Assembly (NCBI RefSeq): GCF_029867415.1
Contig: NC_081185.1
Coordinates: 45,702,766-45,766,765, forward strand
Reading direction: 5' to 3'
From: Vicia villosa
Taxonomy: Eukaryota; Streptophyta; Magnoliopsida; Fabales; Fabaceae
Length of the DNA: 64,000 bases
A program made the translations under genes and the position numbers. The notes beneath the pieces are model-generated. The model worked only from the letters and a program-made list of their open reading frames with translations. It was not told the origin of the DNA and did no database searches. Positions 1 to 13,300 of this stretch are shown here, in pieces; positions within the stretch are counted from its first letter, which is position 1; every line of letters begins with the position of its first letter.

Positions 1-1001
1 ATAAACATGTAAGTAAATAATGTGGTTCTAAAAACAAAAGCTGCTAGATGATGGAGCACACTTCTCTAAATCCAAACTTCATAGTCCATAGATCCAAATC
101 ATAATCAAAATTAGAACCAAATCTCTAAAATCCATAAATTTGTTAAGACTGAAAAGCCTCAAAATAAAAATTCCTAGAAAAATCTACAGATAAAATAAGA
201 AATTAAAAATAAAATCAAAATAAGAAAGAAAAACGGAAAAAAAAAATAGAGACGAAATTGAGAGAATAGTTGTGAGGGAAGAAGATGGTTTCAATGGTAA
301 AAAATTGAGAACAACCATGGTGGATTAGAAGGAAAGTGAAGATGAAAGTTGTCTCTTGAGGTCCAGTAAAATTTGTGTGGTTGGAATAAATGTGATTTGA
401 CTCATTTGAGTCTTTAAGTTAAGATTTGTGTAAAAATCTAAGTTTTATAAGTTTAATTTTTTTGGGTTTATTTTAATTTTTTATGGGTTTTGATATGAAT
501 ATATTTAAAGTGAAGATGGAGATGAAGAAAGAAAAGAAGAAACAATATGAATAAATGTAAAAAAAAATTAGGTGTTAGGGGTCATAATAGACTTTCAATT
601 TTCAACGGTTTGATATTTTTTAATCACTATCAAATGGTTAATTTTTTAAAAAAAAAATCATGATGGACACTCTATAATATTACTTCATTTTACATATTTA
701 AAGTTAAAAATTAATGGAATGGATTAATTTGGCTAACGGAATATTTTTTGAGGGATTAAAATGTAACGTAGGAACCAAAATAAAAATTTAAATTAAGTTA
801 AAAGACCAAAAGATGTATTAAGCATTTTTCTTATATCAATGTCTTTCCAAAACCTTATATATTAGCCGTAGAAATCATTAAAACAATGATTGTAAAAATA
901 TACCATTAATTACAATAATATATATTTTATATAATTAATACAAATAAATTAAAATATACCATTATAATGTATATTAATTGAAATTTAAATATGTGAAATT
1001 G

Positions 1002-1002
<1 letters not shown>
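1..1002. other. AT-rich flanking DNA, no gene seen
   Basis: No reading frame with recognisable protein similarity, no RNA gene and no element terminus could be identified. Short A- and T-runs are frequent, as is usual for plant intergenic DNA. Confidence 0.6.

Positions 1003-1043
<41 letters not shown>
1003..1043. repeat. (AT)n microsatellite
   Basis: About twenty uninterrupted AT dinucleotides lie directly before the first copy of a ~310 bp direct duplication. Confidence 0.95.
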
Positions 1044-1045
<2 letters not shown>

Positions 1046-1348
1046 AAAATTTATCGTTAATTTAAATACGATAATAGTTTAATTTAAATTGATAAAAAAA
1101 AACAATATGACGAAGAAAAATATTTTAATGATCTTACGACAAAAAATAACTAAAACAGAAAAATACTAAATGTTATTAATTGAATCAATTACTTCAATAT
1201 TTTCTTATATTTTAAAATATAAATAAAATTAAATAATTCAATAAATCTTAATTAAATGTTTTTTTATATTAAAATATAAACAAAATATACCGTCGATCCA
1301 ACTATTTATTGTTTTATAATTATTTATGTTACTAATACTTTTATTTTA

Positions 1349-1414
<66 letters not shown>

Positions 1415-1733
1415 TATATATCAGAAAATTTATCGTTAATTTAAATTCGATAATAGTTTAATTTAAATTGATAAAAAAAACAATATGACGAAGAAAAATA
1501 TTTTAATGATCTTACGACAAAAAATAACTAAAACAGAAAAATACTAAATGTTATTAATTGAATCAATTACTTCAATATTTTCTTATATTTTAAAATATAA
1601 ATAAAATTAAATAATTCAATAAATCTTAATTAAATGTTTTTTTATATTAAAATATAAACAAAATATACCGTCGATCCAACTATTTATTGTTTTATAATTA
1701 TTTATGTTGCTAATACTTTTATTTTAACATTAT
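1044..1733. repeat. ~310 bp direct duplication around an (AT)n tract
   Basis: Copy 1 (about 1044-1353) and copy 2 (about 1423-1733) match almost base for base from AGAAAATTTATCGTTAATTT onward, with only a handful of differences. Between them lies an (AT)n tract with a short (CA)n interruption (1354-1420). The copies carry no recognisable coding sequence. The (AT)n at both junctions suggests duplication by slippage or unequal exchange between the microsatellites. Confidence 0.9.
1354..1420. repeat. (AT)n microsatellite with ACACACA interruption
   Basis: This is the spacer between the two copies of the direct duplication. It is mostly AT dinucleotides with a short CA stretch near its right end. 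Confidence 0.9.
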
Positions 1734-2329
1734 TTTTAATTTAAGATACAATGTTTTTTAAGATAACATATAGAAAACTGATCTATATAGTAATTGATGT
1801 AATCATTTAAATAATATATATTATTAATAAATATTATTTTTGAATTAATAAGTGATATTTTTTAAAAGGATATAATCAATTGACATCAAAGTTTATGACA
1901 CCAAATACTATTTATTTATTATTATTAATCTAAATTGACAATTATTTTGAGACAGGAAGTATATTATTAATGGAAGGGTTATTTTTAAATTAATGACTAA
2001 ATTTTAATTTATATTTTTAATAAATTAGAACAATTTTTTTAATCCAAATAATTTTATTTTTAATCCATATATAAATTAAAATATGTTTATCAAAAAACTC
2101 TTACACTTAAATAATTTTGTTTTTCTTTTTTACATTCTTATTATATTGATTATTAATGGGACATGAAGTTATTGATCAAAATATTGATTTATTAACGAGA
2201 CATGAAGTTATTGATCAGAATATTTTTTAATTAATTATACCTTCAATTATTATATTTTTACGGTTAATCAGATATTTTTCTATTAAAAAATATATATCTG
2301 AAACAAATGCGCGTCCCGTACCAGAACTT
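1734..2329. other. AT-rich sequence without a recognisable gene
   Basis: Only short open frames are present on either strand. The right end leads into the Helitron-like hairpin, so part of this stretch may be the body of a non-autonomous Helitron, but no TC-type 5' terminus could be placed. Confidence 0.5.
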
Positions 2330-2356
2330 GTGCGAACGCACGGGTTTGTTACTAGT
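2330..2356 (+). mobile_element. Helitron-like 3' terminus
   Basis: A perfect 5-bp stem with a 2-nt loop (GTGCG-AA-CGCAC, 2330-2341) is followed ten bases later by CTAG (2352-2355) and then T. A short GC-rich hairpin about ten bases before a terminal CTRR next to T is the hallmark of Helitron 3' ends. The 5' end, and so the element length, was not found, and no Rep/helicase coding sequence is present. Any element here is therefore non-autonomous. Confidence 0.5.
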
Positions 2357-2485
2357 TTATACCTAAAATTTTACATTTGTATTTGATATTATCCAAGTGT
2401 TATGACATTTATATCTATTTTTTTTTATTTCATGATTATTAGTTGAAAATTCTAAATTATTACATTTTTTTAGTTATTTACACAA

Positions 2486-2506
2486 TCACACGGGTCTCTT
2501 ACTAGT
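2486..2506 (+). mobile_element. Second, decayed Helitron-like end
   Basis: About 150 bp after the first end, the motif CACACGGGTCTCTTACTAGT again resembles the terminal block of the 2330-2356 end (CACGGGTTTGTTACTAGT), ending in CTAG followed by T. The hairpin arm to its left is not preserved. It may be the relic of a neighbouring or older copy. Confidence 0.3.
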
Positions 2507-3541
<1,035 letters not shown>

Positions 3542-4780
3542 ATTATAATATACTACTATTTTGATTTGATGAGGAAGTATTTTAGGTTATTTAGGTTATT
3601 CATAAATTGGTATTATTATTAAATTGGTATATAGTACTGTATTGTTTTGATTACACCGAGCGGGAGATATTTAAGTCACTTGATGATATTGATATTATTT
3701 GAACATTCACCGTAAAGAAGTCTCGGAAAAGACACTTGCCTCGTAATTTTATTTAACCTGCTATTGTAAGATTATGTTTATCTCTTTTATTTTAAACTAT
3801 ATTTTTGTTGACAAAATGACGAGTCTCTTTTATTTTGATTGATAATTATTTATATATTATATACAATGTGAATTTGCAGTCTTTAAATTTTTGCTCAAGC
3901 TTTATAATTTTTCTTGCTCCGCCACTGAACTAATTGTATCATGTACATTGCACAAAACTTTATGCGAGAGATTTAAGACAAAGATCTTCACAAAAATGTT
4001 GTTAATATGGGTAATCATTTTTATTTATACTTACAACATAATTCCCACTTATATTTTTACACTAGCATTAATTATTTCGACAATACATAGTATACATTAA
4101 ACGAGCCTGCACTTTGTTACTACCGCGAAGACATTAGCTTGGCAAACAAATACACTTTAAGGTGGCTCAACAATATTCACGTAAAAAAATGGACACAAGT
4201 ATATGACCGAGGTTGACAATGAGGTCAATTGACGATAAACCTGGATGAGTCAATGAACTCAGTAGTTAAGGGCACTTACCTCCCAATGACAATGTTAATG
4301 AGGGCGGCTGTTGGTGTGATAATGCAAGTTCCAACAAAAATTTACAAGTTGTAACTGAAAATTAATAATCCTCGTAGACTACGATTATTTAATCAAGATT
4401 AAAGAAATTATATTCGTTGTTAGGTAACAAATGACATAACTGTAAAAAAGGGAGATACATGTAGCGTAATTTGATTAGCGAAGCAATTATTGTAAAAAAT
4501 GAATAAACTAGCAAACAGTTGACAATGATAATAAGATAAACAATTAAATCTCCCTTTGAATCCTTCGTCATTTTCACATGGTTAATCTTTGCATGAAACT
4601 TTAATTATTACTCTTATATTAGAACCTCTAATATATTGGGTGAAGTTGCAATCGAAAAAGGTTTGATTGAACATAAAATAATAATGTCATGACTAAATAT
4701 ACTCTATATCTAGTGATTATAAATATCATCCCTATGATATTTAATTATATTGTGTTATCTACAATTAGATTCCAAATATT
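3542..4780. other. Flanking DNA left of the retrotransposon array
   Basis: I see no supported gene. Short open frames at 3891-4100 (+) and 4389-4577 (-) show no recognisable domain and are treated as chance. The copia-derived array starts at 4781. Confidence 0.55.
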
Positions 4781-5181
4781 TGTTGGAAAAATAGCAAACA
4801 TAGAGAAAAAAGAGGAACAAAATAACAACACAAGAGATTAACGTGGAAACTTCAAAACAGAAGAAAAAACTATGACCGTTGTCAAATGACAACCAGAGAA
4901 TAATACTAAATTATTACAACACATAGACTATCCTCAACCACCCCAAGGCCCCAACACATCCGCACTCTCTAAAGCACATATTTAACTACCCCTCACAACA
5001 CTCTAAAACAAGAGTATAAGAGAAAATATAAAAAGTCAAATACAAGCTTAAAGTGATTTTGATTGGTACATCTTGTATAGAAAAACTTGAATCCTATATA
5101 TAGCCTTGGACTCCCTCTTCCTTCACAAAACTAAGAAATGTTGGACTTATTTAACATATATATTTTCAACCAAACCCAACA
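4781..5181 (-). repeat. Array R, LTR A (leftmost, 3' LTR of the array)
   Basis: Ends read TGTTGG...CCCAACA, and the sequence aligns with LTRs C-G along its length. A palindromic TATA motif (CCTATATATAGCC, near 5095-5107) lies at the position expected for the - strand promoter. The polypurine-like AAGGTAGAGTT abuts its right side on the - strand. No 5-bp target duplication can be checked, because the other end of the array is outside the window. Confidence 0.85.
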
Positions 5182-5574
5182 AACTCTACCTTGATTGAAA
5201 ATAACACATTAACTTTCATTGTCTTCACCGACAATCATACTCCACCTTAAAGAGTATAGTCACTTGAAGCTACACCACTCCAAGAATTTTCACATTGTCT
5301 TCACCGACAACCATATTTAAAAAAAATATTATACTCCACCTAAAGAATAGTATACTTCACTTGAAATTAAACAAACCACTTCAAGAATTTTCACATGCCG
5401 AAAACCAGGTGGAAACTTTATGGTGCAACTTGCAAGTTGGTAGGAACTCTTCAATAATCGACATAATCTCACAACACACTTTGCATCAAAGCCCATATGT
5501 TAACCCGCTAGCGAAAACTCTTCCTTTTGCATGACAGTGGAAATGTCATGAGGACATACTTCTCAATTTTCAAA

Positions 5575-6333
5575 TAAGATCATCCTCTCTCACAGCGAGA
5601 GGCATGTTGCTAGCATTTGACTCAGAGTTCTTCTCTAACGCTAACCCCATCATGACACTTTTACTTTATATGTCCAATCTTTCCACATTTCACATTCGTT
5701 TCATTGTTTTTCTTCACATAAGGCCTTCTTCTAGCAAGAAACACAAGGTTGAACGAAGTATTATCCTTCCCCTTCAATCTTCTTTCTTTAGAAAATAATT
5801 TTACCAGCAAATATTTCATATCTCAGAGTTACCTTCCCATATATCAAAACAAGTTTAATATGCTCATAGGGAGATGGAAGAGACTATATGAGTCTCAAAG
5901 CTTTATCTTCATCGCAATCTCGTTTCCAATAATTTGTAATTTAGAAACAACGCCATTTAGAACACTTAGATGATCAAATAATTTTGTTTGTTCATACATA
6001 TGCATGCTATGAAACTGCTCCTTCAACAACAATATTTGATAAACCTTTTCCTTGATATAGCCCTTCAAGTTTCTCCCAAAGGTCTTTGGCTGATGATGTA
6101 CCAAGAACATTCGCAAGAATATTCTTATCCAAAGATATGCGAATTGTACTCGAAGCTCTCAAATCTAGTTCCTCCCACATCTCGTTTTTCATGTTGGAAA
6201 AATTTCCTTTCAACGCCTTGTGTAATCCTAATTGTATGAAAACATCACTGGCTTGAATTTTTCACAATCCAAAATTGATTCTTCCATCAAATTTCTCTAA
6301 ATCAATCTTCATTGCACTTGAAAAGCTTGACAT
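5575..6333 (-). pseudogene. Copia Gag remnant, array unit A-B
   Basis: On the - strand the frame starts near 6333 with the copia Gag N-terminus (a KFDG...NF-type motif), continues through the conserved ALKGN, ILANVLGTSSAKDLWEKLEG and LSVLNG blocks (UBN2-type Gag), and fades near a degraded CCHC zinc knuckle. Stop codons and frameshifts break it; one opal codon replaces the Trp after NFGL, as in the sister units. Protease, integrase, RT and RNase H are absent, so the element was non-autonomous. The capsid-like protein would have acted in cytoplasmic particles in a functional relative. Confidence 0.8.
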
Positions 6334-6482
6334 TGCAGTCAAAACCTCATGCAATAAAATAAAATTTTCCCAACCAACAAGAGTATAAAACTTCTTTTAT
6401 GATGTGAAAGATCAGACTAAACTGCAACCACAGAGCATAATAAAGAATTTATATCCCACCAAACCTAGTCTATGATACCACT

Positions 6483-6579
6483 TGTTGGGAAAATAACAAA
6501 CATAGAGAAAAAGAGGAACAAAATAACAACACAAGAAATTAACGTGGAAACACCAAAACAGAAGAAAAAACTATGACCG
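6483..6579 (-). repeat. Array R, LTR B, left fragment
   Basis: This is the first 97 bp of an array LTR (TGTTGGGAAAATAACAAACA...), cut at GACCG (6575-6579) by the insertion of element T. The rest of the LTR resumes at 39567, after the duplicated GACCG. Confidence 0.95.
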
Positions 6580-7511
6580 TGTTTACGGTGATTTCCAGTA
6601 AACAACCGCTAGTCCTCCAAACTATAAAATATACTTTGGTTACTCGCAGGATCGACTAGATTGATCCTAGGACATAGTCAAACAATTGTCTTTCGATATG
6701 ATTTGGTTCATATTTGTTTGTTCTGACTTCAAGTAAACTTGTTTTTGATATGATCGTATGACTATTCACTTGAAACAACACTTGTTATACATGTTAATGT
6801 GACTTTCGACAAAGAAAACATAAATAAAAGCGTGTAAATTGCAGAAATGTAAAGTGCAAGAATATAACGTGCTAGAATGTTAAATGCAGAAACGTAAAGT
6901 TACTTCGAAATGAAAGTTAAACGAAGAAAATAAAGGAATTGAAAAGATACTTGAATAAAGAAAGATACAAATGTATTTAAAATGGTGTTGGTGTCATACG
7001 TACATTTCTCAGCGAACTCGTTCTCTAAACACTTGATACTTGAGTAGTTTGTGAGTGATTTGTACAAAATGAACACACGGAATCCTAACATTAAGACCCT
7101 TATTTATACTAACTTCGACCCTAAGGGTCCTACACTAATCTGATGCCACGTTGCTCACAAGAATCCCTGGGATGCCATCTGTCCTTGTTCAGTTACACAG
7201 ACTACTTTGAAATTCAAATCCTCCCGCCTGAATCCTCTTTCGACGCGTGGCAACGTGATCAGAACCGAGAATGTCACGAAAACACGTTAAGCTTCAGTAT
7301 CCTTCGTATTTCGCAAAATGTTTAAGTCTTAAAGATAATTCAATTCGAATTAGCTCCGATTCTAACCATCTTCACTCCAACTCAAACAACATCCTCGAAA
7401 CATGGCCATAAGTAGCCATTTTTAATCTAAAAAATGGTCATCAGTAACCATCTTTCTTCGAATTCTAATCCTTCAAAGAATATTTCCTCTAAACGAAATC
7501 TCCAGCCAACA
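6580..7511 (-). repeat. Element T 3' LTR
   Basis: 932 bp, beginning TGTTTACGGTGATTTCCAGT and ending TCCAGCCAACA on the + strand. It is ~97.5% identical by eye to the copy at 38630-39561. The - strand contains TATAAATAAGGG (TATA box, 7111-7118). Confidence 0.95.
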
Positions 7512-7526
7512 AATTGCCCCCAATAA
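7512..7526 (-). other. Element T polypurine tract
   Basis: On the - strand TTATTGGGGGCAATT directly precedes the 3' LTR. This is the expected place for the plus-strand DNA primer, and it fixes the element orientation as -. Confidence 0.75.
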
Positions 7527-7837
7527 ATGCCTGTTTCGAAAACGAGAGAAATAGGCGTTTCTTGTCATGACGAGATTTCGTTTTACTCACTTTTTAGAGT
7601 TCCAAGCCAACTGACTAACGTCATAATCATTTATGACTCCACTTTCAAAACGTCTTGTCATTTTCAAAGATGTCTTCTCAGAACTTACATTCCCACATTC
7701 TGTCATTACTTCATGATCATTACTCCTATATATTAGGAGTAAGGCTAACAACTGTTCGACCGCCGTTTGATTAAATCAACGCCTGCCGCGTGTCTTTTGA
7801 CTTTTACCCAAAATATTTGAAAGGGTTTCCGTTAAAC

Positions 7838-7870
7838 CTTTAAATACTTGAACTTCTACCCTCACATAAC
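7838..7870 (+). promoter_or_regulatory. Possible promoter of the antisense PMD-like gene
   Basis: A TTTAAATA motif (7839-7846) lies about 110 bp before the chosen start codon and is followed by a pyrimidine-rich leader. An upstream CTATATATTAGG (about 7726-7737) is an alternative TATA box. Both are motif calls only. Confidence 0.35.
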
Positions 7871-10006
7871 TTTCACTTCTATTCTCCTGCGTTCATCACA
7901 GAAAAGAAAATCCTCTTTGTTCTCGTTTAACCCATTTCTTAAATCAAATTTACTCATGGCGTCTTCTTCAAATGCTCTTCAACCTATTCAAACACTTCAA
8001 AATCCTACACAGATAGGGAATCAAGAACACATTCCAGACCCAAATGCTGCAGAGGCGCGCGCTATCTACGTTTCTCAGGTAATCATCCCTTTTGAACTTT
8101 CTGGAAAAACTCACGCTTTCATGGGTCCTTTACCGGGAGGAAATAACCCCTCCTTGAGTAAATTTTTTCCTGCTTATTATAAAACTAGACCTTTAGTTAG
8201 CAAGAATAAGATAGATGAAGATGGTCATCCAATCTTAGCTGATCCTGACAACGCGGAAGAAACCTCGACTGAAACTTCTTCGGTCTTAGAGAAAATTAGG
8301 TTAAACTATTTAACCAATTTCGTGAAAGTCTTTAGGTCAATCCCTTTAGCAAAAGATCCTGAATTGTATTACGCTTGGCTAGCTAAAGTGGAAAAGCAGA
8401 AGGCTTCATTTTGGAAAGAATTAGGGATTTATGACCAAACCATGCTAGTAGCGTCAGTACATTTCTGGGATGCTTCTCACTATACTTTCCACCTTCCTTG
8501 CGGAATGATCACTCCTACTCTTTTCGATATAGCTGCCATTACCGGGTTCGACCAACTGGGGAACTCTTCGACCCCAACTTCATGGATACTGATACCATCT
8601 AGTTCAATGAGGCAACAGTCACCTACACTGCTTTCATTCAAAGGTACCATGTTCAAACGACTACGGAAGTTACTGATGAAGAACACATTGCATTTCTAGC
8701 ACTCTGGCTTTCAAGATGTGTCTTTTGTTCTAGGTCTATCCAAGTAGCAAAGAGATATCTCTGTATGGCTAACCAAATAAATGTCGGTAAAAAGCTAAAC
8801 TTAAGCCAGTTAATTTTAGGATTTCTCTACGAGAACCTTGGTGAAGCAACAGATCTCGTCAAAAACTATAAGACATGATCCCTTCTTTTTGCTGGTCCTT
8901 TCTGGTTGTTGCAATTACGGCTTAATGCCACTTTTGAGGCTCACCTCCCATACAAAAGTGTTGTGGATGAAGAAAATTTAGCTATAAAGAATCGAACAGT
9001 GGAAGGAACCAGATTAGCCTACCTAACTCCAAAAGAAGAAACGGGAAAACTTCATGAAACCTTCTTAGCCTATGTGATGATGTTCGCTAAACGTTACTAG
9101 TTTAGCCCGTCCATGGCTCCTTTTGTAAGAAGGAAGGTAGGTCCTGAATGGTTTACTCGAGAATTTCCAGCAACTTCTTCTGACCAACAAGCCGAATCCA
9201 TGGTCATTTGGGAGGCTTTCCTTACTCATAAGCTGTTATACCACCGACTTTGATCTCCAAAAAGTCACTGATGTCTTCTTTGTTATCAACCAAATATGGT
9301 TTCGAGGCAATTTGGGTTGGTTCAGCTCAAACCAAAATGCTTGTATGACAAAAGGAATCACATGTGCCTACACACTCTGCCTTTAGCTGAAGATGAATAC
9401 GAGTCAAAAATCTCCAAATATGTTGGCATCACCATTCTGTCTCCCGTCTCTTTCGAACCTGCTTTTTATTCTACCATAGATTTTCATCAATGGTGGACAG
9501 ATTACTATACTACGCAAATCTTCGATGCTGAGACCTTACTCAAGAACTAACTGAAGCTTTTGCTGATGTGCAGGCGAACTTCCATAAAGGTACTTCGACT
9601 CACATTAAAGAAATCCAAGCATTTCAAAAATTCTTTGAAACTACCTATAAGCCTGATGATCTTAGTCGGACCGTTCGCGAGGCTGCGGTCATTTTACGTG
9701 AAAAGTTTTCTGCTAAACTGGATAAGTTGAAATTGCCCACGTCTGTTCGACCTGAACTACGTTATGAAGTGGCTTTTGAACTTAATCCTCCAAAATTTCC
9801 TCCACTACCTAGTGCTGATTTTGGCGTGGCTTTAAGCCCCCCTTTTCCAGACTGGTTTGTGTGTGGGAATGCCATTAAAGTCCTTCAGGAGCAATCTAAA
9901 AAACGCGCTGAACGAGTGGTCCGGACTAAGCATACCCTGGATACTTTCGAAGGGCATCTTCATATAGGTCTTGAGCACGTTCGCGTCTTGACTCCAATAC
10001 CTGAAG

Positions 10007-10080
10007 GTTGGGGTTTAGACAACCCTTCAACTAACTTTTTCCTTCTTCACTGAAAATACTGATTCCTATTTTGTTCACAG
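10007..10080 (+). other. Putative intron 1 of the antisense PMD-like gene (74 bp)
   Basis: GT...TTCACAG boundaries. The upstream exon ends after the first base of a codon and the downstream exon supplies the other two (phase 1). Without removal, the frame stops at 10051-10053. Confidence 0.6.
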
Positions 10081-10193
10081 CCGTTACTCGAAAGAAAAGT
10101 ATCAAGGAGACCCCTGCACATAAGGGTTCTAGAGCTTTGAGGAGCACCAAGACAAGTGGGAGTGATTCTGTTACCACTAGGAAGAAACCCACG

Positions 10194-10265
10194 GTACATA
10201 TACACCTTATTTTCGAATTGCAATTTTTTTGAATATTACTCACTTGGTTTAATATGCATCTTCAG
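10194..10265 (+). other. Putative intron 2 of the antisense PMD-like gene (72 bp)
   Basis: GTACAT...CTTCAG boundaries, T-rich inside, phase 0. Removal joins a Lys/Thr/Ser-rich tail (...RKKPT) to SSKPPAPSKQ in frame. Confidence 0.6.
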
Positions 10266-10356
10266 AGCTCGAAGCCTCCAGCACCTTCGAAGCAAAAAAT
10301 TCCTCAGACAGCTGCTTCAGATGACGAAGATAAATCTCCTCCTCGTACTAGACAAG

Positions 10357-13300
10357 TGTAGTACGGTGAACTGACTTTTAAATGTGCGGATAGCAAGAGT
10401 CGCCACCGACTTTTATTTTATCCAATAAGAAAGGCTAAAAGAACAGGAAAAGACCTTTTAAAAAGATTTTGAGTTCGGGGGGTAAGTTATACAAAGGGAA
10501 GGTGTAAGGCACCCTTTGTATCCATGGTTTTCCATGGGCTCTTAATTGCTTAGCTCACTTTGTTTGAATTGTTTGAAAAGATTTTGAATAAGTTTGAATT
10601 TTCGAAGAAGAACTTTAGCTTATAAATAAGCGTAGTCTTTTTGAAAAGTATTTGAAAATTAGTGGAAAAAGAGTTTGAATTTTGAATCAGATCAAGCAAT
10701 TAATAGCAACTACCCTAAGTTTAGAAAAGTGTTCTTTTAGCTTTTCAGGCGAAAGGGTCTATCCATACCATAAGAGGGCAGGAAGTCTTTCAATTGGATG
10801 TCATCGAGAAAAGTATGGTTCGCCATAAGACTGTCCCTACCATATAGAGGGCAGGTAGTCTAAGGGAAGGATATAATAGTCATTTAATCTGTTTAGGCAT
10901 CATGCGAGGATACCTTAGCAATTTGGGACAATCATTTTATAAGGCGACATCGAGGGAGTTTCAATAACTTTGAAGGCGACAGGCAACATTGCTTTAGGTA
11001 TCCTCGGAATCGAGGGACTTTACTATTTTTTAGGCAACAAAGTTAAGGCAACATGGCAGCAATTAATAGGCAACAGGCAACAAGAGGAATTACCCTAAAG
11101 GTGTGTGTGTGGCACAATCATGTGATTAATATTCAGATAATTTTATCTTATAATTAGTGATCTAATTTATTTTCAAGGCTAGCACTCCCTAATTTACTAA
11201 CCACGCAGTTAAAATCATACGGAAATTAATGGCGGAAAGATAAATGTCCTACGCTATTACAATAAACACCTGCAGGGGTGGGGGAAAATAAAACATAAAA
11301 TTAATTTGCACATCTTCAGCCTTGATCTTCCTCGAACCTTCGATTGACTCTGATCATCTGAGAATTAAACGAAAAATGATAGTGGTGAGTGTAGAACAAA
11401 TTCATTAATTAGTGAGACAAACTCTAATTTTTTAGAAGGCAAAAATAAAAACAAAAATAAAAATATTATTAAACAAGCAAAGGATTAGAAACTTAGCTTT
11501 TGATTGGTTGGGCGCGTAGTCGGAAGATCTTGAGGTAACCCTGAAAAGTAGGTGCGAAGAAGAGAAGTGTTAGTGCATTTAAGACTCGTTAACTATGGTA
11601 CAAACCCTATTTTATCCCAAAAGGCAAACAAAATAAATAAATGGGGTTGAGCAAACCCTAAAAGGTTAATGAAATCAAAAGTTTGATCAGATAGGTAGAT
11701 GAGCCAAAATAAAACCTAATAATTATAGGGCTAAACCTAATATTTTGATTAATTAAGCGTATAAATAAAAATTTAAAATTAAAATTAAAAGTTTGTAAAA
11801 AATCGAATTTTCGATTAAATGAGTAATTATTATGGAAAAAGGATTATATAAATATTAATCTATTAAATAAATAGAAATAAATAAGAATTATAGTGAAAAC
11901 AAAAAGAAAAAGGAAATATAATTTGAAATAAAGAAAAATAAAAAGTAAAAATAAACTTAGCTTCGGATCTTGTGTGGTAGGCCTATGAGAGACCATGGTG
12001 AGGAAGCACTCCTGAGCCGTCGGATTTGTTGCTTGATGGATCTGAAGGCCGAGAGAGGAGGTGTATAGTAGACCCTCACAGAAGGCGCACACGGAATCTG
12101 CATGATTAATTCATTGAAAAAATATATTTGGGGTGGGGATCGAACCTCAGTCTTGATGCTTATTGGAGAATAGGCGCAGCCAGTTGTGCTGGATGTAATA
12201 GCTGTTAGTGAATTGAGGCCACACAATTTTAATCTTTCACGCGTGTCCGTTTAGATCTCAAACATAGTCAGCCGTGGGCCCTATCTGCGCGCGAAGGACC
12301 AATCAGAAGAGGGGAGAGGATTTGAAACTGTTGACTGACCAATGGGAAAGAAGCGCGCGTGAACCAAAGGTCAGCCTTACTATTCACTTCCTTCAACCTT
12401 TGGCAGCACCCATTGGCTACGAATACAGTTGCGTTTTTGATACATAATTGCTACGATAAAACCGTAGCTGAACCTGCAAACATAGCGAACGCAGAAAACA
12501 ATGAAAACAACAAAAACAAAAGCCCAGATTGCAAGAACCGAACCTCCTGATCACGAATATGGGGTCTATTTAGTCTAAAAAAAACGTATGTGTGAAACCG
12601 AAAAGTATTCCAATCTTGCCCTAGCAATGGTGTTTCATGCTATGGGCTCCAAAGCTTCGTTCTAATAGTTCTAATCCCTTCTAAACATCAATAGAAACAC
12701 GTTAGTAGCGTTAGTCTGCATTGAAAAACAATAAAGAATAAAAACGAAAAGGTTTGATATGAAGAACATCATGAACATGAAGCATGAGTTTTGGGCAGCA
12801 TGGGACTCGGCCTATGTTCCATTATCACTCCATCTTACCATGGAAAGAGATTCGGATCGTTGTATGGACCTAAAGCCTCATGAACAAGGCACACGAAAAT
12901 TGCACTTCTTCTTGATATTTTCCTTTTGAAACCCTAGCCTTTTTCCTTTTTTTTTTGTCCCCTTGAGGTCTGGTCTTGCCAAGTATATATATGAGAGTTA
13001 TTAGGTCAACAAAATTTGGATGAATCACCTTGAATCAAAGATTTGCTTTTGTTGGAAATTTGATTTACAAATCTTTCTAAATGTGTCCAATTTCAATATT
13101 TTCTCACCAATCCACTTAAGCACGAATTTGATATGCAATAATACATATTTTGTTGATTGGTTATGTTTAAAAAACAAATCAAATCAAATCTCTTATATTT
13201 CTCTTCCAAATATTTGATTAAACTATGATTTAAATGAATAAAAATTCATATAAAATCAAATTTCAACCAATAATTCGTGGCTTTCAGATTGGATCCCTTG

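Larger units (their letters stand above)
7956..10356 (+). pseudogene. Antisense PMD-like gene of element T, 5' part
   Basis: The start at 7956 (MASSSNALQP...) follows a pyrimidine-rich leader; an in-frame ATG at 7848 is also possible. The product resembles the plant mobile domain (PMD) family: motifs include FPAYYKTRPLV, HFWDASHYTFHLPCGMITPT, FDIAAITGFD and, in a shifted frame, HIAFLALWLSRCVFCSRSIQ and LILGFLYENLG. Frame shifts near 8560-8690 and near 9541, plus stops at 8876-8878 and 9098-9100, disable it. The gene runs opposite to gag-pol and lies between pol and the 3' LTR. It has GT-AG introns at 10007-10080 and 10194-10265. Element O interrupts it after ACAAG (10352-10356). Antisense ORFs at this place are known from Tat elements such as Grande, RIRE2 and Retand; their role is unknown. 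Confidence 0.75.

Noticed and set aside
3891..4100. 69-codon frame with a hydrophobic stretch, considered as a small secreted or nodule-type peptide
   Set aside because: The hydrophobic part is not N-terminal and there is no Cys pattern of the known peptide families.
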